DNA of 64,000 bases from Streptomyces sp. 840.1. GTDB lineage: Bacteria; Actinomycetota; Actinomycetes; Streptomycetales; Streptomycetaceae. Under the pieces are notes generated by a model. That model saw only the letters and a program-made list of their open reading frames with translations, searched no databases and was not told where the DNA came from. A program made the position numbers and the translations under genes. This document shows positions 35,801-47,800 of this stretch, piece by piece (position 1 is the first letter of the stretch; each line of letters opens with the position of its first letter). The stretch is taken from the NCBI RefSeq assembly GCF_003751445.1, contig NZ_RJUU01000002.1:992001-1056000 (forward strand). Reading direction: 5' to 3'.

Positions 35801-38800
35801 CATGATCCTGGAGGAGCACCCGCAGGAGGACGGCGGGCGCGGCGGCGCCCCCGGCGGGCGCGAGGAACTCTTCGTCTTCTCCGCGATGAACGACGCCGTG
35901 CTGCTGGCCTGCCTCGCCCGGTTCCGCGCCTTCCTCACCGGTGCGGCGGCGCCGGACCTCGCCTCGGTCGCGCACACCCTCCGCGTCGGCAAGAACGAAC
36001 TGCCGCACCGATGGGCCTTCCTCGCGCGGACCGGCGACGAGGTGCTGGCCGCCGTCGACCGTCGGCTGGCGGGCGACCTGGATCTCGGCGCCGCGCTCGC
36101 GGGCGGCGGCACCCGCGCCGTGGACCTGCGCGACCTCGCGACAGCCTGGGTGGGCGGGAAGGGCGTCGACTGGCAGCAGGCGGACGAACCGGACGCGCCC
36201 CCGCCCCGCCGCGTCTCCCTCCCCGCGTACCCCTTCGAGCGCGTACGCTGCTGGGTCGCCCGGGAGGAGGGCGCGCCGTCCGTGACCGCGCCGCTCGCCC
36301 TGCGTGAGAAGCTCCACCCGCTCCTCGGCCGGAACGCGTCCGACGTCACCGGACTGCGGTACGTCCTCGACGTGCGCCTGGACGATCTCCTGGACTACGG
36401 CTGCGCTGTGGGCGAGCGGCAGGACAGGACTCGCGGCATCGTCACCACCTTCGCCGTCGACCTGGCGATCGCGGCCGCGAAGGTCTCCGGCTTCTCCGAC
36501 GGCTCGGTCGTGCGTGGTCTCCGCCTCCTCGGCCCGGTCGACTGGCCGGGCGCGGCGCGCCTGGTGACGGTCCTGGACGCATCCGGGGGGAGCACTGCGG
36601 CGGGAGCCGTGCACGCGGAGGACGCGTCGGGGCGGCGGACCGCCGTGGCTTCGTTCGACCTGCGGGCGGACGAGGTCGACGGGACGCGGCCGTCCGGACA
36701 CCCCCACGCCACACCGTTCGTGGGCCTGCTTCCCGGCGCGCTCGCACCGGACCGGGCCGAACTGCTCTCGCCTGCCGGTTTCCTCGCGGAACTGGATGAG
36801 GGGGGAGTCGGATACGCGCCCGAACTCGCGGGTGTCGAGGGCGTGTTCCGCTTGCGGGACGGACGCCTCGCGCTGCGGCTCGGCGCGCCGGGACTCCAGC
36901 ACGACCATGTGAAGCCCCACGTCACGCTGGCCCCGCAGGTGCTCGCCGCCGTCGCGCAGGGCCTGCGGTTCGAGGCGAAGAGGACGGGTGACCCCCGGTG
37001 GGCGCGGAGCGCACCGCACCGGATCGACGAGATCCGGCTCTTCACGGACGGCGCGGACGGCCAGGCCTCCGTGGCGTACGTCGTCTTCGACGTGACCGCG
37101 TACGGAGAGGGGCTCGGGGGCTCGGTCGGACTGCTGGACCGGGACGGCGAAGTGGTCGGCGTGCTCGCCGGCCTGTGGTGCGGCGACGAGGAAGGACCGA
37201 GGGAGGACCCGGAGGGGAACGCGCGCACCCGGGGCGCGACCGGAACAGGCGCCGGCGGCGGGAGCGCGGGGACGGGCGACGTAACACTGGGGGAGCCCGT
37301 GGAGACCGAGGGAGTTCTGGACTTCGCGGTCGATGAACTGCGAGGCCTGGCAGCCGGCATCCTCAAGTTCGACCCCGACGAACTCGACGCCCGTACCGGC
37401 TTCGACGCCTTCGGCTTCGACTCGATCTCGCTCATCGCCCTGGCACAGCGGGCGAGCGAGCGGCTCGGAATCGAGCTGACTCCGGCGGTCTTCTTCGACC
37501 GCAACACCTTCGCGTCGCTGGGGGAACACCTCGTGGCCGAGCACCCGGCCGCCCTGCGCACGGCGTACGAGCGGTCCACCGGGACTCCGGCCCGCGCCGA
37601 GACCCGTGCCGACACCCCCGCCGAGGCCCGTGCCGACACCCCCGCCGAGGCCCCGGAGGCCGCACCGCGACCCGCCCCGGACGCCGGGGACCGCGAGAAG
37701 GCCGGGGCCCCCGACACCGTGCGACGGCCCGCCACCCCACGCCCCGCGGCCACCGGCCCCGCCGCTCCGATCGCCGTCATCGGAGCCGCGGGCCGCTTCC
37801 CCGGCGCCCCCGACCTGGACGCGTACTGGACCAATCTGGCCGCCGGGACCGACCACGTGACGGCCTTCCCCGTCGACCGGTACGACGCGGAGTACGCACG
37901 GATCGTGGAGGCGTCCGACTTCCCGCGCCACGCGGGCGTCCTCGACGGGGTGGATGCCTTCGACGCCGCCTTCTTCCGCATCCTGCCGCGCGAGGCCGAA
38001 CTGATGGACCCGCAGCACCGGCTGGCGCTCCAGACCGTCTGGAACGCGGTGGAGAACAGCGGGTACGCCCCCTCCGGCCTGCCGGCGAGCACCGGGCTGT
38101 TCTTCGGCGTCTCGGGCACCGACTACGCCACGCTGCTCGCCGCCCACGGCACCTCGCCGGACGCCTTCACCTCTACCGGCAACGCCCACTCCATGCTCGC
38201 CAACCGCATCTCGTACATCCTCGACATCCACGGTCCGAGCGAGCCGGTCGACACGGCCTGCTCCAGCTCGCTCGTCGCCGTCCACCGGGCCGTCGAAGCC
38301 CTCCGGTCGGGGGCGTGCGACACCGCGATCGCGGGCGGGGTGAACCTGCTCCTCAGCGTCGACACGTTCGTCAGCGCCGTACGGGCCGGCATGCTGAGCC
38401 CGGACGGACGGTGCAAGACCTTCGCGAGCGACGCGAACGGCTACGTACGGGGCGAGGGCGTCGGCGCCGTCGTGCTGAAGCCGCTGGCCGACGCCGAGCG
38501 CGACGGAGACGCGATCCTCGCCGTCGTCGTGGGGAGCGCCGAGAACCACGGCGGGCGCGCGAACTCCCTCACCGCGCCGAACGGGGCCGCACAGGCGGAC
38601 CTCGTGGTGCGGGCGATGGACGGCATCGACCCCCGCACCATCGGATACGTGGAGGCCCACGGCACCGGAACGGCCCTGGGCGACCCCGTCGAGGTGCAGG
38701 CGCTCAGCAGCGCCTTCCGGCGGCTGGGCAGCGACGGCGGAGAAGCCTGCGCGCTCGGCTCCGTGAAAGCCAACATCGGCCACCTGGAAGCCGCCGCCGG

Positions 38801-41800
38801 TATCGCGGGGCTGCTCAAGACGGTCCTCGCGATGGAACACGGAACCCTGCCGCCCTCCCGGAACTGCGACGAGATCAACCCGTACATACAGCTCGAAGGC
38901 AGCCCGTTCCGCATCGTGCGCGCGAGCGAACCCTGGGAGCGCGTAAGCGACCGGCACGGTGTGCCCGTTCCCCGCCGGGCGGGGGTCAGCAGCTTCGGCT
39001 TCGGCGGTGCGAACTGCCACGTCGTCATGGAGGAGTATCCGGGCAAGGGCCAGGAGGCGGCCTCGGCACCGGACCTGGACGCCCCCGGGGGCCGCCGGGC
39101 CGCCGTCCCCCTTTCGGCGCGCACCGAGCGGGAGCTGCGCGAGCGGGCGCGCGGTCTGCTCGCACATCTGGAGGACCCCCGGCACACCGATTCACTCTCT
39201 TCGATCGCGTGGACGCTCCAGACCGGACGGGAGGCCATGGCCGAACGCGTCGGCTGGGTCGTCGCCTCCCGCGGCGAACTCATCTCCCGGCTCAGGGAGT
39301 TCATCGCCGAACCGGGGGAGGGGACGGCTCCGGTCCCCGGCCAGGACCCGGACGGCCTCACCGAAGCGATCGCCCGCTGGTGCGGCGGCGGCGAGGTCGA
39401 GTGGCGCGGGCTGTACGCGCCGGACGGCGCCGAACCGCCGAGGCGTGCGCACCTCCCGGCCTATCCGTTCGCACGCGACCGGTACTGGATTCCCCGGAGC
39501 GCGCAGGAGTCCGCGTCCGCCCGGACCCCCGATCGGGAGGGGCCCGCCGTCACCGCGCCTGTCCGGGAGCCCGCCCTCGCTCCCGTCCTCGGGACGGCGC
39601 TGTTCGTGCCCCGGTGGACGCCGAAGCCCGCCACCGGCGCCCCGGGCCCCGCCGCCGGGTTCCCGTACCGGCGTCACTCGGTCATCCTGTGCGGAACACC
39701 CGCAGCCCTGCGGGACGGCGTCGAGCGGCTGTTGCCGGGCGTGCGCTGCCACGCCGTCACGACGGCCAAACAGCGCCCGGAGAACCGCTTCACCGACCTG
39801 TCGCGACAGGTCTTCGAGCTCGTCCGGACGCTCGCAGGGGAGGCGCACGACGGGACCACGCTGGTGCAGGTGGTGACATCGGCCGCCGAGGACGAGGAAA
39901 CCGGTCCCGCCCTCTCCGCGCTCCTGCGCACGACGGCGCTGGAGAACCCGCGCGTCACCGGGCAGGTGCTCGTCCTCGACGGCGCGAGCGACCGGGACCG
40001 GATCGCGGGCGCGGTCCTGGAGAACGCACGGAACGCCCACGACGCACTCGTTCTCCACCGGGACGCCGAACGCCACGTCCGGACCTGGGCGCCCCGCATG
40101 GCCGAAAGCGCGCGCACCCCGTGGCGTTCGGGAGGCACGTACCTGATCACCGGCGGCGCCGGTGGCATCGGGGCCGTCGTCGCCCGTCGGATCGCACGGG
40201 ACACCGACCGCCCGGGGCTCGTCCTCGTCGGCCGGTCCGCACCCGGCCCCCGGACCGGCCGACTCCTCGCCGAACTGCGGGAGGCGGGAGCGGAGGCCCG
40301 GTACGCCGTCGCGGATGTCTCTCGCTGGGAGGAGGTGCGCCACCTCGTCGCGGAGGTGCGGGAGCGGAGCGGCGCGATCCACGGAGTCATCCACGCCGCG
40401 GGCGTGATCCACGACGCGTACGTCAAGGACAAGACCCCGGAGGAATGGGATCTGGTCCTCGCCCCGAAGGTCGACGGCGCGGTCCATCTGGACCGGGCCA
40501 CGGCTGACCTGCCGCTCGAATCCTTCCTCCTCTTCTCGTCCGGCGCGGCCGTCACGGGCAACCCCGGCCAGTGCGACTACGCCACGGCCAACGCCTACCT
40601 CGGCGCGTTCGCCGCCCGCCGCAACGCACGCGTCGCGGCGGGCGGACGATCGGGCCGCACGGTCGCGATCGCGTGGCCCCTCTGGAAGGACGGCGGGATG
40701 ACGGTCGACGACGCGAGCCGGGCGTACCTCCGGCGTCACCGCGGCCTCGTCCCCATGGAGTCGGATGCGGGGCTCGACGCTCTCCTGAACGCCTGGCGCC
40801 TCGGCGAGGCCGACGAGGACGAGGTATGGGTGCACCACGGCGAGATACAGAAGGCCGGGCCCGCATCGGCGTCGCCCCCCGCGTCCACCTCCGCACCCGC
40901 ATCGGTTCCCACCTCCGGGGCCGTGCCCGCAACGGCGCCCGGAACGGACCCGGGCGAGGGTGCGGCCCCGGACCGGGAGACGCTCCGGTCCCTCCTCGGG
41001 CTCTTCGCCCGGGTCACGAAGCTTCCCCCGCATGCCATCGACCCCGACCGGCCGCTCGACGAGTTGGCCCTCGACTCGATCATGGTCGTCCAGCTCAACA
41101 GGGAGCTGCACTCCGTGTTCGGGGAGACCTCGACGACGCTCTTCTACGAAGCCCCCACCCTGCGCGGCATCGCCGAGCGCCTCACGGGCCCGCGGACCGG
41201 GGCCGGTCAGGAGACCTCCGCGGTCCCCGGGGCCTCCGAGGCTCCTCGGGCCGCCGGCGGACCGTCCGGCGCGCCCGACCGGGACGACGCCATCGCGATC
41301 ATCGGGATGAGCGGACGTTATCCGGGTGCGCGGAACACCGACGAGTTCTGGCAGAACCTCACGGCCGGACAGGACCGTATCACCGAGATCCCGCTGGACC
41401 GGTGGCCGCTGGACGGCTTCTACGAACCGGACCGCGCCACCGCCGTCGCCGCCGGACTCAGCTACAGCAAGTGGGGCGGATTCCTGGAGGACTTCGACGC
41501 GTTCGACCCGCACTTCTTCCGGATCGCGCCGCGGGACGCGTACGCCATGGACCCGCAGGAGCGCCTCTTCCTCCAGGCCGCCTGGGAAGTGGTCGAGGAC
41601 GCGGGCTACACCCGGGAGGAGCTGGCCCGCCGCCACCAGCGGCGCGTCGGCGTCTTCGCCGGAGTGACCAAGTCCGGACACGCACGGCACAGCGAAGCCA
41701 TGCTGCCGTCCGGCGAGCGCATCGCGCCCGCGCTCTCGTTCGCCTCGCTCAGCGCCCGCACCTCCTACGTCCTCGACCTCCGGGGCCCCAGCCTGACGAT

Positions 41801-44800
41801 CGACACCATGTGCTCGTCCTCGCTCACGGCGATCCACGAAGCCTGCGAGCATCTGCGCCGGGGCGCCTGCGAGCTGGCCATCGCCGGCGGCGTGAACCTG
41901 TATCTGCATCCGTCCGACTACGTCGAACTCTGCCGTTCCGCCATGCTGTCCTCGCAGTCCCGGGTGCGGAGCTTCGGCAGCGGCGCCGACGGCTTCGTCC
42001 CCGGCGAGGGCGTCGGCGCGGTGCTGCTGAAACCGCTGGCGCGCGCTCTCGCGGACGGCGACCGGGTGCTGGCCGTGGTCCGGGGGACGAGCGTCAACCA
42101 CGGTGGCCGGTCCAACGGCTACACGGTGCCCAGCCCGGCCGCCCAGGCGGAACTGATCCAGGACGCGCTGACCCGGGCCGGGCTGTCGGCGCGCGAGGTC
42201 GGCTATGTCGAGGCGCACGGCACCGGTACGGAACTCGGAGATCCGATCGAGGTGAAGGGGCTCTCGCTCGCCTTCGAGCAGTTCACCGGGGACCGGCAGT
42301 TCTGCGCGATCGGCTCGGTGAAGTCGGTGATCGGGCACCTGGAGGCCGCCGCGGGCATCGCCGGTCTCACCAAGGCGGTCCTCCAGCTCCGGCACCGCAC
42401 CCTGGTCCCGAGCCTGCACGCCGAGGAACCGAACCCCGGCATCAGGTTCGAGGACACCCCGTTCCGTCTTCAGCGGACCCTCACGCCCTGGGAGTCCGCA
42501 GGGCCGCGCGTCGCGGCGGTCTCGTCCTTCGGGGCCGGCGGCTCGAACGCGCACGTGATCATCGAGGAGTACGTGGAGGACACCGTCACCACCGAGCGCG
42601 CCGCCGACGAGGACGAGCAGCTCGTCGTCCTGTCGGCACGGACCTCGGAGCAGCTGAGGCACTCCGCCTCGCGCCTGGTGGCGTTCCTCGAACAGGAGGA
42701 GGCGCTCGGGCGGGCGGTCCGCCTGGCCGACCTCGCGTTCACCCTGCGGACCGGACGCGAGGCGATGAGGGAGCGCCTGGCGGTGACGGTGCGCTCGATG
42801 TCCGAACTCCGGGGGGCGCTGGGCGCGTTCGCGGAGACGAGCGACGGGACGGCGGTTCCGGGTCTGCACCGGGGCAGCGCCGCGCAGGACCGGGGCGCGG
42901 CCGCCGGGATCTGGGCCGACGACGACCTCCGGGAACTCCTGGCCGAACGGTGGGGCCGCGAGGGCAAGCACGACAAGCTGGCCGCGCTCTGGGCCGGCGG
43001 GATGGACCTGGACTGGCGGGCGCTCCCCGGAGCCACTCGGCCGCCCCGCCGGATCTCCCTGCCGACGTATCCGTTCGCGAGGGACCGGTTCTGGATCGGG
43101 GACCTGGAGCCGACGGGGAAGACCCCCCACATCGGCGTCCGCGCGGGTGCGTCCGTCGGCGCTCCCACCGAGGCCGCCGCCGCGCCGCGCGTCGCGTCCG
43201 AGGACCCGGCCGCCGTCGCGCCCCGCACCGCCCCCGGGGCGGCGCCCGAGGGCCCGGCCGCCGCGCCCGGCGAACGGGTCGCGCGGCTGGTGCGCGCGAA
43301 GATCGCGGACGTCCTGGTCATGTCGCCGGACGAGATCGAGGGCGGGCTCGCGTTCGCCGACTACGGACTCGACTCCATCCTCGCCGTCCGCCTCGTCCAT
43401 GTGCTCAACGAGGAGCTGGGAGTCGACCTTTCGACCGGTGTCGTCTTCGATCACAGCTCCGCCGACCGGCTCACCGCGCATCTGCTCGCTGAGTACGGGT
43501 CCGTCGCGACTCTCAGCCCAGTCCCCCCGGCGCCCGCCTCCCCGGCGCCCGCCTCCCCGGCGCCCGCCTCCCCGGCGCCCGCGGCCTCGGCCTCCGTCCC
43601 GGCCTCGCCCCCCGTCGCGGCCCGGCCGCGGTACGGCGCAGCATCCGCCTTGCCGGCTACCGGTGGCGGCTCCATTCCCTCCGGGCCGCCTACCGGCCCC
43701 GAGCCGATCGCCGTGGTCGGGATGAGCGGGCGGTTCGCCGGTTCCGACACCCTCGACGAACTCTGGACCCATCTGGCGAACGGCGACGACCTCATCACCG
43801 AGGCGACCCGCTGGGACCTTCCGGCCACCGGGCCAGACGGAGCGGCACGCTGCACACAGGGAGGATTCCTCGACGGCATCGACCTGTTCGACCCGCTCTT
43901 CTTCGGTATCTCGGGCGTCGAGGCCGCCGTCATGGACCCCCAGCAACGACTGCTCCTGGAAGAGGCGTGGAAGGCCCTGGAGGACGCGGGCCACGCCGGA
44001 CGGCAGCTGAGCGAGACCCGCTGCGGTGTGTACGTGGGCTGCTGGAACGGTGATTATCACGAGCAGGTCGGGGAGAACGGTCCGCCCCAGGCCTTCTGGG
44101 GGAACATGGCGTCCCTGATTCCGGCCCGGGTCTCCTACGTCCTCAACCTGAAGGGCCCCGCGCTGGCGGTCGACACGGCGTGCTCCAGCTCGCTCATCGC
44201 GATCGATCTGGCCTGCCGGGGCCTCCGGTCGGGCGAGACGGACATGGCCCTGGCGGGCGGCGTCTTCGTCCAGACCACCCCCCGCCTCTACGAGCTGGCG
44301 GGGCGGGCCGGAATGCTCTCGCCCACGGGCCGCTGCCACACCTTCGACCACCGCGCCGACGGCTTCGTCCCCGGTGAGGGCGCCGGCGTCCTCGTACTCA
44401 AGCGGCTGTCCGACGCGATCGCCGACGGGGACCACGTCCACGGCGTCATCCGCGCCACGGGCAGCAACCACGACGGGGCGACCAACGGCATCACCGCGCC
44501 CAGCTCCGCGTCGCAGGAGGCCCTGCTCCGGGAGGTCCACGCGTCCTGCGGCATCGACGCCGGGTCGATCCAGCTCCTGGAGGCGCACGGAACCGGCACC
44601 CCGCTCGGTGACCCCATCGAGTTCTCGGCGCTCAGCCGCGTGTTCCGGACCGGCACGGAGAGGACCGGCTTCTGCGCGCTGGGCTCCATCAAGTCGGATC
44701 TCGGGCACACCCAGTTCGCCGCCGGCGTCGCGGGGGTGTTCAAGATCCTCCTCGCGATGAGGCATCAGCGGATCCCGGCCTCACCGCACTTCGAGAAGCC

Positions 44801-47800
44801 CAACAGCGCCATCGACCTCGACACCAGCCCCTTCTACCTGAGCACGCGCGGCCACGGATGGGAGCCCCCGTCCGGTGGCGGGCCACGCCGGGGCGCTGTC
44901 AGCGCCTTCGGCGCGAGCGGCACCAACGCCCACCTGGTCATCGAGGAGGCGCCCGCCCCATCGCGGGCCCGCGCCCGTACACCCGGGGCCATGCGGCTGA
45001 TCGTCCTCTCGGCGCATTCGCGGGAACAACTGGCTCAGCAGGCGGCCAGGCTGGCCGGACACGTCCGCCACGAGGACGCCCTCGACCTCGGCGACCTCGC
45101 GTACACGCTCACAGTCGGAAGGGACCGGTTCCCCCACCGGTTCGCCTGCGTGGCGGAGGATCCCGCCGCGCTCCTGCGGATACTCGACGAAGGGCTCGAC
45201 GGAACGGAGGCGTTCACCGGCCGGGCGGAGCCCGTCGGCAACGGCCGGCAGGGCGCGGACACGAGCCGGGGCGAGGCCTGCCTGGAGCGCTGTGCGCAGT
45301 TCACCGCCGCCGGGGCGGAGCAGGACGGCGCGGAGGCCGGGGACACCGGGGCAGGCCCGGACCCGTACCACGCCGACGTGGCGAAACACCGTGCGGAGGC
45401 CGAGGCGCACCGTGCCGACCTCACCGCCCTCGCCGCGTGCTTCGTCCAGGGCGCCGCACTCGACTACGGCGCGCTGTTCCCGGCCGGAGCCCACCGGCGC
45501 ATCCCCCTGCCCACCTACCCGTTCGCCCGGGAGAGCCACTGGGCCGGTCCGCCGCCCGCCGCGCCCAGGCCCGTCCCCGCCGCCCCCGGGGAACGAACGG
45601 CCGCCGGCCATCCGCTGATCCACCGGACGTCGCGGGTAGCGGAGTCTCCCGGCGCACTGCGCGTCTCGACGGTGCTCACGGGCGCCGAACCGGTCCTGCG
45701 CGACCACACGGTGCGCGGACAGCACGTCCTCCCCGGCGTCGTCCACCTCGAACTGGCACGGGAGGCCGCCGTCCGGCTCTGGGGCGCGGACGCGTCGGCC
45801 CCCCTGCTGATGCGCGACATCACCTGGGTACGGCCGGCCACTGCCGACGGCGCAGAGCCCCTGGACATCGACGTCCTGGTGAAGCCCGGCGACGACGACC
45901 GGCTCACCTTCGAGATCACCACGCGGGCGGACCGGGGCGGGGGCGCCGCCGTCCTCTCCACGGGCCGGGTGTCCCGCACCGGCACGTCCCGTCCCGATCG
46001 CGTCGACCTCACCTCGCTTCGCGCGGCCTGCACGACGACCGTGTCCGCCGAACGCGTCCGCGAGGCGCTCGCGTCCATGGGCATCGTCCACGGGCCGTCG
46101 CTCCGGGCCATCCGCGAGGCGCACGTCGACACCGGTGCCGGGACCGTCCTCGCCGAGCTGGTACTCCCGGCCGGGGCGGACCCCGCCGGCGGCGGGCTCG
46201 TTCTTCCCCCGGCGCTGCTGGACTCCGCCATCCAGGCGTCCATCGCGCTGCGCCTCACCGGCGCACCCGGACCGGCCGGCCCGGAGACCGCGGTGCCGTT
46301 CGCGCTCGACCGGTTCGAACTCCTCGCCCCGTGCCCGGCCTCGGCGTGGGCCGTCGTCCGCCTCGCGGACGGGGGCGGGCCCGCGACCGCGCTGAGCCGG
46401 CTCGACGTGGACGTCACCGACGTCCACGGCCGGGTCTGCGTGCGGATGACCGGCTACACCTCCCGCCGGCTCAAGGAGCCGGTCCCCTCCCTGTTCGCAC
46501 CCGTCTGGGAACCCGTGGCCACGTACACCCCGGGCGAACACGCCCCGGACCCCACGGACCAGGTGCTCGTGGTGGGAGGCACGGCCGGACAGCGGGCCGC
46601 CCTGGCCCACCGGCACCCGGGCGCCACGCCGTGGACCCCCGCGCCGGGCGCGTCCATCGACGAGATCGCCGACCGGCTCCGGTCCGCGGCGCCGGTCGGC
46701 CATCTCGTCTGGATCGCGCCCGGTCCCGGGCCGGATGACGGGGCGGCGCTGCTGCCGACCGACACGGCCGGCTTCACCGCGGCCCAGGAAGACGGTGTCG
46801 TCGCGGCCTTCCGTACGGCCAAGGCCCTCGTCCGCACCGGACACGACGCGCGCCCGCTCCGCATCACCGTCGTCACGCGACGCGCTCTCGCCACGCACGA
46901 AGACGAGCCGACCGCACCCGCCCACAGCGGACTGCACGGCTTCTTCGGGTCGCTCGCACAGGAGTACGCGAACTGGTCCGTCCGCCGGGTCGACCTCGAC
47001 ACCGCTGAGCTGCCCGACGACCTCCTGACGCCCCCCGGCCGTACGGCCGACGACCCCTTGGCACACCGCGCGGGCCAGTGGCTGGCGCGCCGCTGGGCGC
47101 CGAACGAGCCCTGCGACGCACAGCCCGCCCCGTACCGGCGGGGCGGCGTCTACGTCGTGATCGGCGGCGCGGGCGGACTCGGCACCCAGTGGACCCGGCA
47201 TGTCGTACGGAACCACGACGCCCACGTGGTCTGGATCGGACGGCGACCGCGGGACGCGTCGATCGACGCGCGGCTGGCCGAGGCCGGCGGCCGGGTGAGC
47301 TACCTGTCGGCCGACGCCGCCGACCCCGCGGCACTGCGCCTCGCCCACAAGGAGATCAAGCGCCGTCATCCGCGCATCCACGGCGTCGTCCACGCTGCGC
47401 TCGACCTGCGGGACCAGAGCCTGGCGCGGATGGACGAGGCGACCCTGCGGGCGAGCCTCGCCGCGAAGGTCGACGCCGGGGTGGCCACGGCCGAGGTCTT
47501 CGCGGACGAGGCGCTGGACTTCGCCCTGTTCTTCTCCTCCGTCCAGTCGTTCACGACGGCGGCGGGCCAGAGCAACTACGCGGCGGGCTGCACCTTCGGC
47601 GACGCCTACGCCCACTTCCTCGACCGGCACTGGACGTGCCCGGTCAAGGTGATGAACTGGGGGTGGTGGGGGAGCGTCGGCAGCGCCTCGACCGAGCGGC
47701 ACCAGGAGCACATGGCACGCTGGGGCCTCCTCTCGATCGAGGCGCCGGAGGCGATGGACGCGCTCGACACGCTGCTCGGCGGCCCCCAGCGCCAGTTGAG

